Positions 7,949-16,997 are shown, counted from the first letter of the stretch. The stretch is DNA of 64,000 nt from Buttiauxella gaviniae ATCC 51604 (GCF_001654835.1 NZ_LXEP01000031.1:124001-188000), one strand, 5' to 3'. Notes: generated by a model not told the origin, from the letters alone. A program made the numbers and translations.

Positions 7949-10078
7949 ATGAGCACATGGTTTCAGAACACTTTTATTTATCAGCTTAATAACAGCAGGA
8001 TTTTGTTATTTAATAACCGAATTATAAAATCTATTGTTGCAAGCTCTTTAGCCATTGTTCCCTTTGCCATCATCCGCGCACTACTTCTCATTAGCTCGAT
8101 TATCTGTGATCAATTGGGGTGGGGGCGTTTTTCTGTACAGCTGTTCCAGCTACAAGAGACGCTTACAGACTTTATGCCAATCGCAATAAATGCCTTTATG
8201 GCTTTGCATTGGGCAATTCGTAATCGCTACTCAGTTATCCATTTTCTGACCATTAATTTATGTAGCTTGCTATTTATTAGCCGAGTTATAAGTAATGACA
8301 AGCTTTTCTTCTTTGATATCACTGTTCCTTTAGCATTGCTTTCCGGCATCACTGTCAATTTTTTGCTAGAAAAGGCCATCGCTTTGGTCGATTCGATTCA
8401 TTTCCTGAAAAGCAAAAGCCGGAAAACATCCGCTCTTTTCTTCTGTTCTGTACTCATTATCTCCTTTGCCACCTTGATTATTGGTGTGCTGGCCCATTCA
8501 CTATACCTTTTAGTTTTCCCAGTAATATCTCAAACGCTACTGCACTCTTACCCTGATAACTTCATCGATGGGTTGATTTATATTGTTCTACGCTGCATAC
8601 CGTGGTTCTTTGGTATTCATGGGTATTTTATTTGTGCCGATATTGATGCTGGTTTTATTTCCGAAATGAATAGCAATATTGCTGCCTGGCATGCAGGGCA
8701 AGCACAGCTAAACATCATTAGCCCTGTTTTTTATAATATCTGGTGCACGATGGGCGGTACAGGAAACACTCTGGGAATGCTGCTGTGTATACTGCTAAAT
8801 AAAAAATCTCCCCACCGGCATATGCTTGGCTTATCGCTTCCTCTGTCACTGTTTAACGTGAACGAACCCTTGATTTTTGGGTTGCCGATAGTCATGAACC
8901 CCTTGCTGATTATCCCCTTTGTTCTGGTGCCAGCTGTGTCCTATACGATAGCGTACACGGCAACTGTCTGGCATCTGGTGCCGCCGGTTTCTGAAGCGGT
9001 AAACTGGAGCATTCCACCTATTTTGAGCACCTGGCTAGCCACTGGGGGATCGGTCTGCGCCATTATACTGAATATCGTTATTATTGGCGTAAGCGCGGTT
9101 ATCTACACACCATTTGTCAGAAAATGGTCTATTAGCAAACTAAAAACCCCTGAGCTGAATTTATTTTTACCACCGACAAATTTAGACCTGGTTCCTGGGC
9201 ATACGCTTCAGTCCGAAGAAAAATCTTATCTGGATGCACTGAGCAAGGTGCAACATTTACAATCGAGTGGTCATTTCATTCTTTATTTTCAGCCTCAGGT
9301 ACGGATTTCCGACCGTCGAATTATTGGGGTAGAGGCATTAATCCGCCATCAGGGTGAAGACGGGGAAATTACGCCACCTATTTTCCTACAATACTATGAT
9401 CGCCTCAAAGCGATGGCAGATATAGATTTTTGGGTTATCGAGCAATCTGTTAATTATCTACATCATCATCTTCAAGAATTTAATGAAATGACTCTGTCGG
9501 TCAATATCTCGGCGCAGACACTGCTAGATAAGAGATTATTTAAAGTCATATCCCAAGTGCTGGATAAACCTTTGCCTCCAGGCTGGACTCTTGAGATGGA
9601 AATCACAGAGTCGCAAGCTGTTATCGACCCGGTCAATGTGGCCTCGGTGCTGACAAAATTAAAATCAATGGGGATTCGTATTGCTCTCGATGATTTTGGG
9701 GCGGGGTACTCAACACTGAATTATCTGACACGATATCCACTCGACAAGATAAAGCTTGATCGTTCACTTGTGCAGGGGCTAGCTGAAAATGGTGGGCTGC
9801 AGTTTTTAAAACAAGTAACCAGACTGTGCCGACTCACGCACTGCAATCTTGTTATTGAAGGTGTTGAAACTGAAGATGAGCTGCGCCAGGTTCTTATTGA
9901 AGGGATTGAAACAGACCAGGAACTTGCCCAGGTCTGTTCAGTTGGTATCGAACTGGCACAGGGGTTCCTTTTCTGGCGTCCATTACCAGTTGAAAAATTA
10001 TGCCAGGTCCTGAAAGAAAATCATCATTGCTCTAATAATATTTCAACCTATGAAAAGGAGCTGCAATTAACATCATGA
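7949..10078 (+). CDS. PTS IIC permease fused to EAL c-di-GMP phosphodiesterase
   Basis: A 709-residue two-part protein. Residues 1 to about 400 form a polytopic PTS IIC domain of the lactose/cellobiose type, shown by GGTGNTLGM and LSLFNVNEPLIFGLPIV, the family's substrate-site signature. Residues about 430-695 form an EAL domain with the expected catalytic set: EALIRH (Glu462), NISAQTL, EITESQ, DDFGAGYS (Asp581/582), KLDRSL, EGVET (Glu637) and QGFLFWRPLP. It should hydrolyse c-di-GMP, with the permease acting as transporter or sugar sensor. No IIA or IIB is encoded nearby, favouring a sensory role. The EGVET segment is tandemly duplicated (separate entry). The start ATG has only a weak ribosome site. 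Confidence 0.88.
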   Translation: MSTWFQNTFIYQLNNSRILLFNNRIIKSIVASSLAIVPFAIIRALLLISSIICDQLGWGRFSVQLFQLQETLTDFMPIAINAFMALHWAIRNRYSVIHFLTINLCSLLFISRVISNDKLFFFDITVPLALLSGITVNFLLEKAIALVDSIHFLKSKSRKTSALFFCSVLIISFATLIIGVLAHSLYLLVFPVISQTLLHSYPDNFIDGLIYIVLRCIPWFFGIHGYFICADIDAGFISEMNSNIAAWHAGQAQLNIISPVFYNIWCTMGGTGNTLGMLLCILLNKKSPHRHMLGLSLPLSLFNVNEPLIFGLPIVMNPLLIIPFVLVPAVSYTIAYTATVWHLVPPVSEAVNWSIPPILSTWLATGGSVCAIILNIVIIGVSAVIYTPFVRKWSISKLKTPELNLFLPPTNLDLVPGHTLQSEEKSYLDALSKVQHLQSSGHFILYFQPQVRISDRRIIGVEALIRHQGEDGEITPPIFLQYYDRLKAMADIDFWVIEQSVNYLHHHLQEFNEMTLSVNISAQTLLDKRLFKVISQVLDKPLPPGWTLEMEITESQAVIDPVNVASVLTKLKSMGIRIALDDFGAGYSTLNYLTRYPLDKIKLDRSLVQGLAENGGLQFLKQVTRLCRLTHCNLVIEGVETEDELRQVLIEGIETDQELAQVCSVGIELAQGFLFWRPLPVEKLCQVLKENHHCSNNISTYEKELQLTS
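9854..9937 (+). repeat. 42-bp in-frame tandem duplication inside the EAL domain
   Basis: Residues 636-649 (IEGVETEDELRQVL) and 650-663 (IEGIETDQELAQVC) are adjacent 14-residue copies, 9 of 14 identical. Removing one copy restores the usual spacing between EGVET and the QGF motif of EAL domains. The DNA copies have diverged mainly at third positions, so the duplication is not recent and its frame has been kept. Confidence 0.85.
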
Positions 10079-10130
10079 TGTTAAAGCGGGGCTTAATCTC
10101 ACACGGATGTTTTTTTGTACATATTGAAAG

Positions 10131-12356
10131 ATGGAAAGTTGTGTAATGCAAATAAGTACAGAAACCAGAAATACGACTAAATGCATGATTGAAGCTTGTT
10201 TCTTGTTGTTTCTGTTTCATTACGTTTTTAGTCTACTAATGAGTAGTGCTGAAGTAGGTGGATATGCTCTGACATTTTATGATCTCAGGCTACCATTGTT
10301 TACTGCGCTACTAGTTTTATATGGTGTCAGAGCCATGCCGGCACTCGGGCTGCTTTTTATCTACAGCTTAAACACGCAATCCGTATTGCAAAACCTCACT
10401 GTTTACTCACAGTTATTGGCCGCTTCAATCAGTTGCCTGATATATTTTATATCTGTTGGAAGCAAAGGTGCAGTTAGTTTCGGGCGGTACAAATTAACAT
10501 TTCATCGTATCGGTTGGTTGGTTGTTTTTAACTCTGTAGTGTTTGAGTTTGTCCATCAGTTAATGTTGTTTTTATTCCATTTTGATGAAGTTTTATATGG
10601 TGATTTCTTTAGCACCAAAAACTTGATTAACATTCAGTGGATGATGACATCTTGCCTTACTGGTGTACCATTCTGTTATCTTATTCTTAGATGTATCAGC
10701 AATACCGCATGGTGTTCGCGTTACCTTAATGAACAAAAGAAAATAATATTTTCAGGTTCGCGAGTAGTCTATCGGATAATATGGTTATGCTCTCTCATTG
10801 GTATCATGTATTGCTTACTATCTACTAAGCATATATTTTTATTATTTACAGGGTATGGTTTGTTATTGCTTCTCCCGATAATGGTCTGGGGAACAGTAAC
10901 TATTGGTCATTCAGTTATTGTTCCCATCTGGAGCGCTATTTTAATTCTGCTCGGATTCCACAGCGATGGTTATATACAATATAATTACGCCATCAGTGAA
11001 CTTGAAATCCTTGAACCTTTGGCAACCGCCTCTGCCACAATATTAGTTGTGTCCTTCTCTTTAGTTTTATCTGGAGTGCTGGTTTCAAGTAATCGCTCAT
11101 ATATAAAAAAGATAACCAGACTCATGCTAACGGAGTATTATACTGGCTTGCCGAATGTTTATGCGCTCAAGAGATCTCTTGTTGAATATCCAGGGGCAGG
11201 GCTCGCTTTAATTCACTGCCCTGAGCTTTGGTCTTTGACTCAAACGCATGGCCTTAGCATTAGATTTATGTTCGTTAAGTCATTGACCGCCTATCTTCTT
11301 CCTCATCTCCAGGATAATGAAGATATATATTATCAACCAGGTTACGGGCTTTATATACGACTGGGTACACCTGATAAAGAGCATATTCACAACATCTATT
11401 CTTTAGTTAAAGCATACCGTTTCTCGTACGGCAAAAATACATTTGGCATTAATTCTGGTCTGACTTATATGTTGAGCTTGCCAGGAAAATATAATTTATT
11501 GATGATTGTTGGAAAGTTGTCTGCTGTCGCCGCGGACTCTATAAATAGTGAAGTTCCGGTGATGGTGACTTGGGATGACAACGAATGTTTAACTGTGGCA
11601 AGCAATATAACGAGTAATGACAATATCAGGAGTGAGCTGCAAAGTGCTGTTGATAACCAGTCGTTTGTGCTTATGGCTCAACCTATAATTTCATCGAGTA
11701 CGGATTCATACTATCATGAAGTTCTGATCCGTATCAGAAACAAAAATGGAAAGCTGTTATATCCTGACTCTTTTCTACCTATTGCAGCGCAAGCAGGTAT
11801 CCTGGCTCAGTTAGATATGACTGTTATTGAACAAACATTCAGATTTATACAGTCACTTGATGAATCTAAATCTGAAAGTAAATTTAGTATTAATTTAGCC
11901 CCGCGGACGCTTCATCATATCTATTTTATTGACCATTTGACGGTGCTATTCAAGAAGTATGAAATATCACCGGACAGAATTATTTTTGAAATTGTCGAAA
12001 CAGACATTATTGATACTAAAGTAGCCGCTTTAAAGCTTGAAAAAATGCGCAGTCTTGGTTGCAAGATAGCCATTGATGACTTTGGTACCGGTTGCTCTAG
12101 CTATTCTCGCCTGGAAGAAATAGAAGCTGATATTCTTAAAATAGATGGTTCATTTATCCGCAAGATTCTTCATGATGACTTAAATCACTTTTTAGTTAGA
12201 TCTTTCTGCACCGTTGCTAAAATCAAGAAAATGCAGGTCGTTGCAGAATTTGTTGAAAATGAAGAGATCAGGCAAGAGCTAATAAGAATAGGTGTAGATT
12301 GGTTACAGGGATACCATACGGGTAAGCCTGTGCCGATTGAGGAAGTAATACTTTAA
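10131..12356 (+). CDS. Membrane-anchored protein with degenerate GGDEF and EAL domains
   Basis: A 741-residue protein. Residues 1 to about 325 hold eight to nine hydrophobic segments forming a MASE-like sensory membrane domain. A GGDEF-fold domain follows (LTEYYTGLPNVYALKRSL), but its signature is lost: PGYGL stands where GGDEF belongs, so no cyclase activity is expected. The C-terminal EAL domain (about 500-735) has EVL in place of EAL but keeps NLAPRTL, EIVETD, DDFGTG, LKIDGSF, AEFVENEE and QGYHTGKP, so it is probably an active phosphodiesterase. An ATG at 10146 with GGAAAG upstream is an alternative start. It lies 52 bases after the IIC-EAL gene, likely in one operon with it. Confidence 0.82.
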   Translation: MESCVMQISTETRNTTKCMIEACFLLFLFHYVFSLLMSSAEVGGYALTFYDLRLPLFTALLVLYGVRAMPALGLLFIYSLNTQSVLQNLTVYSQLLAASISCLIYFISVGSKGAVSFGRYKLTFHRIGWLVVFNSVVFEFVHQLMLFLFHFDEVLYGDFFSTKNLINIQWMMTSCLTGVPFCYLILRCISNTAWCSRYLNEQKKIIFSGSRVVYRIIWLCSLIGIMYCLLSTKHIFLLFTGYGLLLLLPIMVWGTVTIGHSVIVPIWSAILILLGFHSDGYIQYNYAISELEILEPLATASATILVVSFSLVLSGVLVSSNRSYIKKITRLMLTEYYTGLPNVYALKRSLVEYPGAGLALIHCPELWSLTQTHGLSIRFMFVKSLTAYLLPHLQDNEDIYYQPGYGLYIRLGTPDKEHIHNIYSLVKAYRFSYGKNTFGINSGLTYMLSLPGKYNLLMIVGKLSAVAADSINSEVPVMVTWDDNECLTVASNITSNDNIRSELQSAVDNQSFVLMAQPIISSSTDSYYHEVLIRIRNKNGKLLYPDSFLPIAAQAGILAQLDMTVIEQTFRFIQSLDESKSESKFSINLAPRTLHHIYFIDHLTVLFKKYEISPDRIIFEIVETDIIDTKVAALKLEKMRSLGCKIAIDDFGTGCSSYSRLEEIEADILKIDGSFIRKILHDDLNHFLVRSFCTVAKIKKMQVVAEFVENEEIRQELIRIGVDWLQGYHTGKPVPIEEVIL

Positions 12357-12391
12357 ATTAATCCAGAAGGTATTAATAGGGCACTTATGAT

Positions 12392-13003
12392 ATGAACAGT
12401 CGAACGGATGTCGCGCGCTCAGTAAAAGTAGTCGGTGAAGAGATAGAAAAATGTAAACATGCATTTTTTGCAGTTAGAAAAAAGGGGCAGCACGTAGAGC
12501 TCATTCAGGATAATCAGGTCGCATTCCTTAAATCTGGCGTTGTAACCATTCATCGTATTGAAGATGGGCTACTGACTAACTCTATTAAAGCGCCCGCAGT
12601 TATTGGGCTTGGGCATATACGTGATATTGGGCTGACACATTTCATTCAGTGTAAAAGTGAATGTTCTATGTGGATACTTGATTCGAATATTGTTTTTGAC
12701 TTATTTACAGAGAAAAACTTGTGGCAAGAAGCTTTCTTTATAATTAGAAGCTATTTATATATTTGCATGCCTAAAGGAAAACTAATTCATAAATCATCGG
12801 CCAGGGAAATAGTTATTGAACATTTGAAGGAAATTTGGGCTTTAGATGAACCAGAAAGATACACAACATCTGTGTACAATTTTATTCTATCCAGAAATAA
12901 TATATCGAGGAGTGCCGTTCAGAAGGTTGTAAGAGAGTTAGAAGACTCAGGAGATATAAAATTTTACCGCGGGAAATTGATTGAGTTGAATGAGATGGCT
13001 TGA
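12392..13003 (+). CDS. IprA/YaiV-type winged-helix regulator
   Basis: A 203-residue protein resembling E. coli YaiV and Salmonella IprA. It has an N-terminal cyclic-nucleotide-binding-like beta-roll (FLKSGVVTIHRIEDGLL, IKAPAVIGLG) and a C-terminal winged helix-turn-helix (ILSRNNISRSAVQKVVRELE). The beta-roll lacks the Arg-rich cAMP pocket of CRP. It lies 35 bases after the EAL gene on the same strand, so it may be co-transcribed with the two c-di-GMP genes and could regulate them, though this is inferred from position only. AT-rich codon use matches its upstream neighbours rather than the folD side. Confidence 0.75.
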   Translation: MNSRTDVARSVKVVGEEIEKCKHAFFAVRKKGQHVELIQDNQVAFLKSGVVTIHRIEDGLLTNSIKAPAVIGLGHIRDIGLTHFIQCKSECSMWILDSNIVFDLFTEKNLWQEAFFIIRSYLYICMPKGKLIHKSSAREIVIEHLKEIWALDEPERYTTSVYNFILSRNNISRSAVQKVVRELEDSGDIKFYRGKLIELNEMA

Positions 13004-13024
13004 TCTTACAACACGTCATCATTT

Positions 13025-13696
13025 CTATGATGGTTTACAACAAATAGTGGCATGATCCCACCATGGATTATGATTCAGGTCGGTGTAAATAATCGAGAAT
13101 CCCTGCTTGCTGATCTCTTCTTCCAGCAGTGTAAGAGGCTTTAAGGTTCTCCATGGCCGGCCATTCCTCATTAAATGATAATTATCGGCATCAAAATCTC
13201 GTAAATCTTCAGGTTTTTTCGGTTTCCCAGCCATAGTACTGATAACAACCGTACCTTCTGGTTTTATCAGACGTCTTATTTCTGCAAGACACAACTCACG
13301 CTGTGAACCAATAAGGCAATGCAAGCAACTTCCATCAAAAATAACATCATATGAATCTGCTTCCAGCTGCTTAAGATGGCAGACATCGCCTTGGGTAAAA
13401 TGCCCTTTAAGCCCAAGTGTCAAAAATCGCTCTATCGCCCACTCAATTGCAGTTTGTGAAATATCAACACCGGATACTTCGTAGCCACGCTCAGCCATAT
13501 ATTGAGAAGACATTGCACCATTTCCACAGCCTAATTCCAGAAATGAAGCTCCGGGGGAGGGGAGGATACTACGTTGTTTTAATTCTTGCAGAATGACAGC
13601 TAATTGTTGATGAGCTCGCTTATAACCTTCACCAGCCCACGCCTGCGCACCATTGTGCTTTAATAGTCGATATTGCTCTTCATAGATATTCATCAT
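13025..13696 (-). CDS. Class I SAM-dependent methyltransferase
   Basis: A 223-residue methyltransferase with the Rossmann SAM-binding signature FLELGCGNGAMS (motif I, about residues 52-63), the acidic residue ending motif II in VSGVDIS, and IFDGSCLHCL in the motif IV position. It belongs to the small-molecule methyltransferase superfamily; the substrate cannot be told. A GTG lies two codons upstream in frame, but ATG ATG at 13696/13693 after GGTGG is more likely. It converges with the IprA-like gene and stands between the c-di-GMP genes and argU. Confidence 0.8.
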   Translation of the reverse strand: MMNIYEEQYRLLKHNGAQAWAGEGYKRAHQQLAVILQELKQRSILPSPGASFLELGCGNGAMSSQYMAERGYEVSGVDISQTAIEWAIERFLTLGLKGHFTQGDVCHLKQLEADSYDVIFDGSCLHCLIGSQRELCLAEIRRLIKPEGTVVISTMAGKPKKPEDLRDFDADNYHLMRNGRPWRTLKPLTLLEEEISKQGFSIIYTDLNHNPWWDHATICCKPS

Positions 13697-13925
13697 AACC
13701 ACCGTTTTTCCAATTAAAAACAGGATGCGCTGCCGATACTATCCCTAAATTGGCACTCTGTGTACAACGGTGTTCCCTTGAAATTTGATCTGGATTGCTT
13801 GGTTTGCGAGTAGTCTGAGAAGGGGGACTTTGGGAGGATAAGAAAGCTAATCCCATGAACCGTATCTGAAAGAAGGTTCCCGGAGTGCAGGCTGTTTGAT
13901 GGAGGGAGTCTGGTCTTCAGGCATA

Positions 13926-13947
13926 AAAAAGGACGTCAATTGACGTC
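13926..13947 (-). terminator. Terminator of tRNA-Arg (argU)
   Basis: The perfect palindrome GACGTCAATTGACGTC (13932-13947) is followed on the minus strand by six T's (plus-strand A's 13925-13930), 15 bases after the tRNA 3' end. Confidence 0.85.
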
Positions 13948-13961
13948 TGTTTGCTTCGAAA

Positions 13962-14038
13962 TGGTACGCCCTACAGGGCTCGAACCTGTGACCTACGGCT
14001 TAGAAGGCCGTTGCTCTATCCAACTGAGCTAAGGGCGC
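13962..14038 (-). tRNA. argU: tRNA-Arg (anticodon UCU)
   Basis: A 77-base cloverleaf on the minus strand including an encoded CCA (13962-13964). The acceptor begins GCGCCCT and pairs with AGGGCGT, with one G-U at the first pair. The D-arm is AGCTCAGTTGGATAGAGC, the anticodon loop CCTTCTAAG carries TCT, and the T-loop GGTTCGAGCC is standard. It decodes the rare arginine codon AGA and is nearly identical to E. coli argU. Its 3' end faces the accessory region to the left, the side where integrases insert at this tRNA. Confidence 0.97.
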
Positions 14039-14225
14039 ACTGTATTCCTTTCGGAAGCATTGCGGATTCGGATTATACGGTCAGTACCTTACGAGTCAAT
14101 GGCTTTTGAACTGCCTGCGCGACAATTGAGCATAAAGGCTTAACAATGCCTGACAGCGAGCCGCGCTTCTGACAAAATAGAAACAATCCCCTCCCTTTTC
14201 GATTACAGACGGAATCATCTGACTG

Positions 14226-15092
14226 ATGGCAGCAAAGATTATTGACGGTAAAACGATTGCGCAGCAGGTACGGCTTGAAGTTGCTGAAAAAGTGAAAGCC
14301 CGAATTGCCGCTGGAAAACGTGCTCCAGGACTTGCGGTTGTTCTGGTTGGCGAGAATCCTGCTTCGCAAATTTATGTTGGAAGTAAACGTAAGGCATGTG
14401 AAGAAGTGGGCTTTATTTCCCGCTCGTATGATTTGCCTGACACGACTTCTGAAGCAGAGCTGCTGGAGCTGATTGATACACTCAACGCAGATAAAGAAAT
14501 TGACGGTATCCTGGTGCAGTTACCGCTGCCCGCAGGTATCGATAACGTGAAAGTTCTGGAGCGTATTGACCCAGATAAAGATGTTGATGGTTTCCATCCT
14601 TACAACATAGGTCGCCTGTGCCAGCGTTCACCGCGTCTGCGCCCTTGTACGCCACGTGGTATCGTGACATTGCTTGAGCGCTACAATATCGACACCTACG
14701 GTTTGAACGCGGTAGTGATTGGCGCATCCAACATTGTTGGCCGTCCGATGAGCATGGAGCTGCTGTTGGCCGGTTGCACCACAACCGTCACACACCGCTT
14801 CACCAAAAACTTACGTCAACACGTTGAGAACGCCGATCTGGTCATCGTCGCGGTGGGCAAACCAGGCTTTATTCCCGGCGAGTGGATCAAGGAAGGGGCG
14901 ATTGTGGTGGACGTGGGTATTAACCGTCTGGAGAGCGGTAAAGTGGTCGGTGACGTAAATTATGATGAAGCCGCTGCCAAAGCCTCGTATATTACGCCGG
15001 TTCCGGGTGGCGTTGGCCCAATGACCGTCGCCACTCTTATCCAGAATACCTTGCAGGCTTGCGAGGAATATCATGATGTCCATGGAGAATAA
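14226..15092 (+). CDS. folD: Methylenetetrahydrofolate dehydrogenase/cyclohydrolase FolD
   Basis: A 288-residue bifunctional cytoplasmic enzyme: NADP-dependent 5,10-methylene-THF dehydrogenase and 5,10-methenyl-THF cyclohydrolase, supplying formyl-THF for purines and fMet. Visible signatures are [14 protein letters not shown] with the catalytic Lys54, [26 protein letters not shown], the nucleotide-binding [11 protein letters not shown], and the C-terminal [15 protein letters not shown]. Length and start match E. coli FolD. The end of the gene carries the ribosome site of ybcJ, which begins two bases after the stop. Confidence 0.97.
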   Translation: MAAKIIDGKTIAQQVRLEVAEKVKARIAAGKRAPGLAVVLVGENPASQIYVGSKRKACEEVGFISRSYDLPDTTSEAELLELIDTLNADKEIDGILVQLPLPAGIDNVKVLERIDPDKDVDGFHPYNIGRLCQRSPRLRPCTPRGIVTLLERYNIDTYGLNAVVIGASNIVGRPMSMELLLAGCTTTVTHRFTKNLRQHVENADLVIVAVGKPGFIPGEWIKEGAIVVDVGINRLESGKVVGDVNYDEAAAKASYITPVPGGVGPMTVATLIQNTLQACEEYHDVHGE

Positions 15093-15093
15093 A

Positions 15094-15306
15094 ATGGCGA
15101 CCTTCTCATTAGGTAAACACCCACACGTTGAATTATGCGATCTGCTGAAGCTGGAAGGCTGGTGTGAAAGCGGCGCACAGGCGAAAGCGGTGATTGCAGA
15201 AGGGCTGGTGAAAGTAGACGGCGAAGTAGAAACCCGCAAACGCTGCAAAATCGTTGCGGGTCAGACAGTGGTTTTTGAAACACTGAGCATTACGGTCGAA
15301 GCTTAA
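15094..15306 (+). CDS. ybcJ: S4-like RNA-binding protein YbcJ
   Basis: A 70-residue S4-fold RNA-binding protein, matching E. coli YbcJ at most positions. The S4 signature is visible in LCDLLKLEGWCESGAQAKAV followed by GLVKVDGEVETRKRCKI. In-frame ATGs lie upstream inside folD, but MATFSLGKHPHV at 15094 fits the E. coli start and has GGAG seven bases before it. Translationally close to folD, so coexpression is likely. Its RNA target is not established. Confidence 0.95.
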   Translation: MATFSLGKHPHVELCDLLKLEGWCESGAQAKAVIAEGLVKVDGEVETRKRCKIVAGQTVVFETLSITVEA

Positions 15307-15317
15307 ACTTCCCGTTT

Positions 15318-15341
15318 AACCCTCGCTTTCCAGCGAGGGTT
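15318..15341 (+). terminator. Terminator after folD-ybcJ
   Basis: AACCCTCGCT-TTCC-AGCGAGGGTT, a 10-bp stem with a TTT run, 12 bases after the ybcJ stop. Confidence 0.85.
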
Positions 15342-15396
15342 TCCCTTCTGAATTAATTTTCTGCAATTCTATAAATATTTCCGGACCTGCTCAAAG

Positions 15397-15426
15397 AATG
15401 AGGCCTGCCATCAGACCGGCCTCATT
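15397..15426 (-). terminator. Hairpin after the POT transporter gene
   Basis: AATGAGGCC and GGCCTCATT pair across 12 bases, 18 bases beyond the transporter stop on the minus strand. It faces the ybcJ terminator. Confidence 0.6.
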
Positions 15427-15443
15427 GCGGGTGACGATATGAC

Positions 15444-16997
15444 TCAGGCATTGCTCACTGGTTTTTGTTCTGTCTTCACCTGAGCATTTTCCAGCATTTT
15501 GCGTACCGGAATAATCAGCACGAACAGTACAGCCGCACAGATCAGTAACGCAATCGAACAACGCGCGAATAGGTCAGGCAGCATATCCAACTGGTCGGCT
15601 TTCACGTGACCGCCAATCAGGCCTGCCGCAAGGTTACCCAGCGCGCTGGCGCAGAACCACAGTCCCATCATCTGGCCACGCATTCTTTCTGGAGCCAGCA
15701 GCGTCATGGTCGCAAGTCCAATTGGACTCAGGCACAGCTCGCCGAGTGTCAGCATCAGGATGCTTCCCACCAGCCAAAGTGGAGACACACCAGCACCGCC
15801 GCTGTTCAGAACGTTTTGTGCTGCCAGCATCATCAAACCAAAGCCTGCAGCGGCGCATAAAATACCGATGATAAACTTGGTGATACTACTTGGGCGGATG
15901 TTATTACGTGCAAGGCGCGGCCATGCCCAGCTAAACACCGGTGCCAGTAAAATGATAAACAGCGCATTGATTGACTGGAACCACACTGCAGGGATCTCAA
16001 AATCGCCGATCATGCGGTCGGTGTAGTCATTCGCAAACAGGTTGAACGAAGTGGGTTTTTGCTCAAACGCAGACCAGAAGAAGGCCGCAGAAACCAGCAG
16101 AATAAAGCAAACCAGCAGCCTGGCGCGCTCTTTGCGGTTAAGTCCCGCGAACATGAACAGATAGATAAAATAGAGCGCTACCGACGCTGCAATCACGTAT
16201 ACCAGCACACTGGCAACTGCAACAGGGTTAATGACGATCACACCTTTTGCAATCAGCGTCACGATAACGGCCACGCCCACCGCCAGTGCCAGCAACCAGC
16301 CACCGACACCGTTTTTCTTAGACACCGGGTTGTTCCAGGTTGAATCCAGGCCCACTTCACTGTCGTAGCGTTTCATGGCCGGAACGGCGAACACACGGAA
16401 GATAACCAGTGCAACTAGCATTCCGATACCGCCAATACCAAAGCCCCAGTGCCAGCCGTGAGTTTTTATCAGCCACCCGGAGATCAGGGGGGCAATAAAC
16501 GAACCCATGTTGATGCCCATATAGAACAGCGAGAAACCGCCGTCACGGCGCGCATCGCCTTTTTTATACAGCGTTCCGACCATGACTGAGATGCATGTCT
16601 TGAACAGGCCAGAGCCAAGAACGATAAACATCAGGCCGATGAAGAACAGGTTGTTACCCATGAATGCGGAAAGCGCAATCGACAGGTGACCGAGGGCAAT
16701 GAGAATCGAGCCATACCAAACTGCTCTCTGCTGCCCCAACCAGTTATCAGCAAGCCACCCACCAGGCAGCGCCGCCAGATACATACAACCAGCAAAGATA
16801 CCGACGATTGCCGATGCGTTTTCACGCGCAAGCCCCATACCGCCGTCGTAAACCGTTGCTGCCATAAACAAAATGAGTAAGGGACGGATCCCGTAAAACG
16901 AGAATCGCTCCCACATCTCAGTAAAGAACAGTGAGCCTAACGGGTAAGGATGACCGAAGAAGGTTCGGCTCTCGTTGTTGTTAACCGAGGATTGCAT
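15444..16997 (-). CDS. POT-family proton-dependent oligopeptide transporter
   Basis: A 517-residue, 12-14 TM peptide:H+ symporter of the POT/PTR family. The N-terminal family motif FFTEMWERFSFYG (E-x-x-E-R-F, coupling proton movement) is intact. Other marks are the PTR2 signature with GGWLADNWLG, FYMGINMGSFIAPL, FEQKPTSFNLFAND and LTLGELCLSPIGL. Its N-terminal motif differs from DtpC and it is not a clear copy of DtpA, DtpB or DtpD, so no symbol is given. The start has GGAGAA five bases upstream. It lies between ybcJ and ybcI, which are neighbours in E. coli, so it is an insertion in this lineage or a loss in E. coli. Confidence 0.9.
   Translation of the reverse strand: MQSSVNNNESRTFFGHPYPLGSLFFTEMWERFSFYGIRPLLILFMAATVYDGGMGLARENASAIVGIFAGCMYLAALPGGWLADNWLGQQRAVWYGSILIALGHLSIALSAFMGNNLFFIGLMFIVLGSGLFKTCISVMVGTLYKKGDARRDGGFSLFYMGINMGSFIAPLISGWLIKTHGWHWGFGIGGIGMLVALVIFRVFAVPAMKRYDSEVGLDSTWNNPVSKKNGVGGWLLALAVGVAVIVTLIAKGVIVINPVAVASVLVYVIAASVALYFIYLFMFAGLNRKERARLLVCFILLVSAAFFWSAFEQKPTSFNLFANDYTDRMIGDFEIPAVWFQSINALFIILLAPVFSWAWPRLARNNIRPSSITKFIIGILCAAAGFGLMMLAAQNVLNSGGAGVSPLWLVGSILMLTLGELCLSPIGLATMTLLAPERMRGQMMGLWFCASALGNLAAGLIGGHVKADQLDMLPDLFARCSIALLICAAVLFVLIIPVRKMLENAQVKTEQKPVSNA

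Noticed and set aside
13703-13961. Integrase or prophage end next to argU
   Set aside because: 259 bases without any open frame or duplicated tRNA end.
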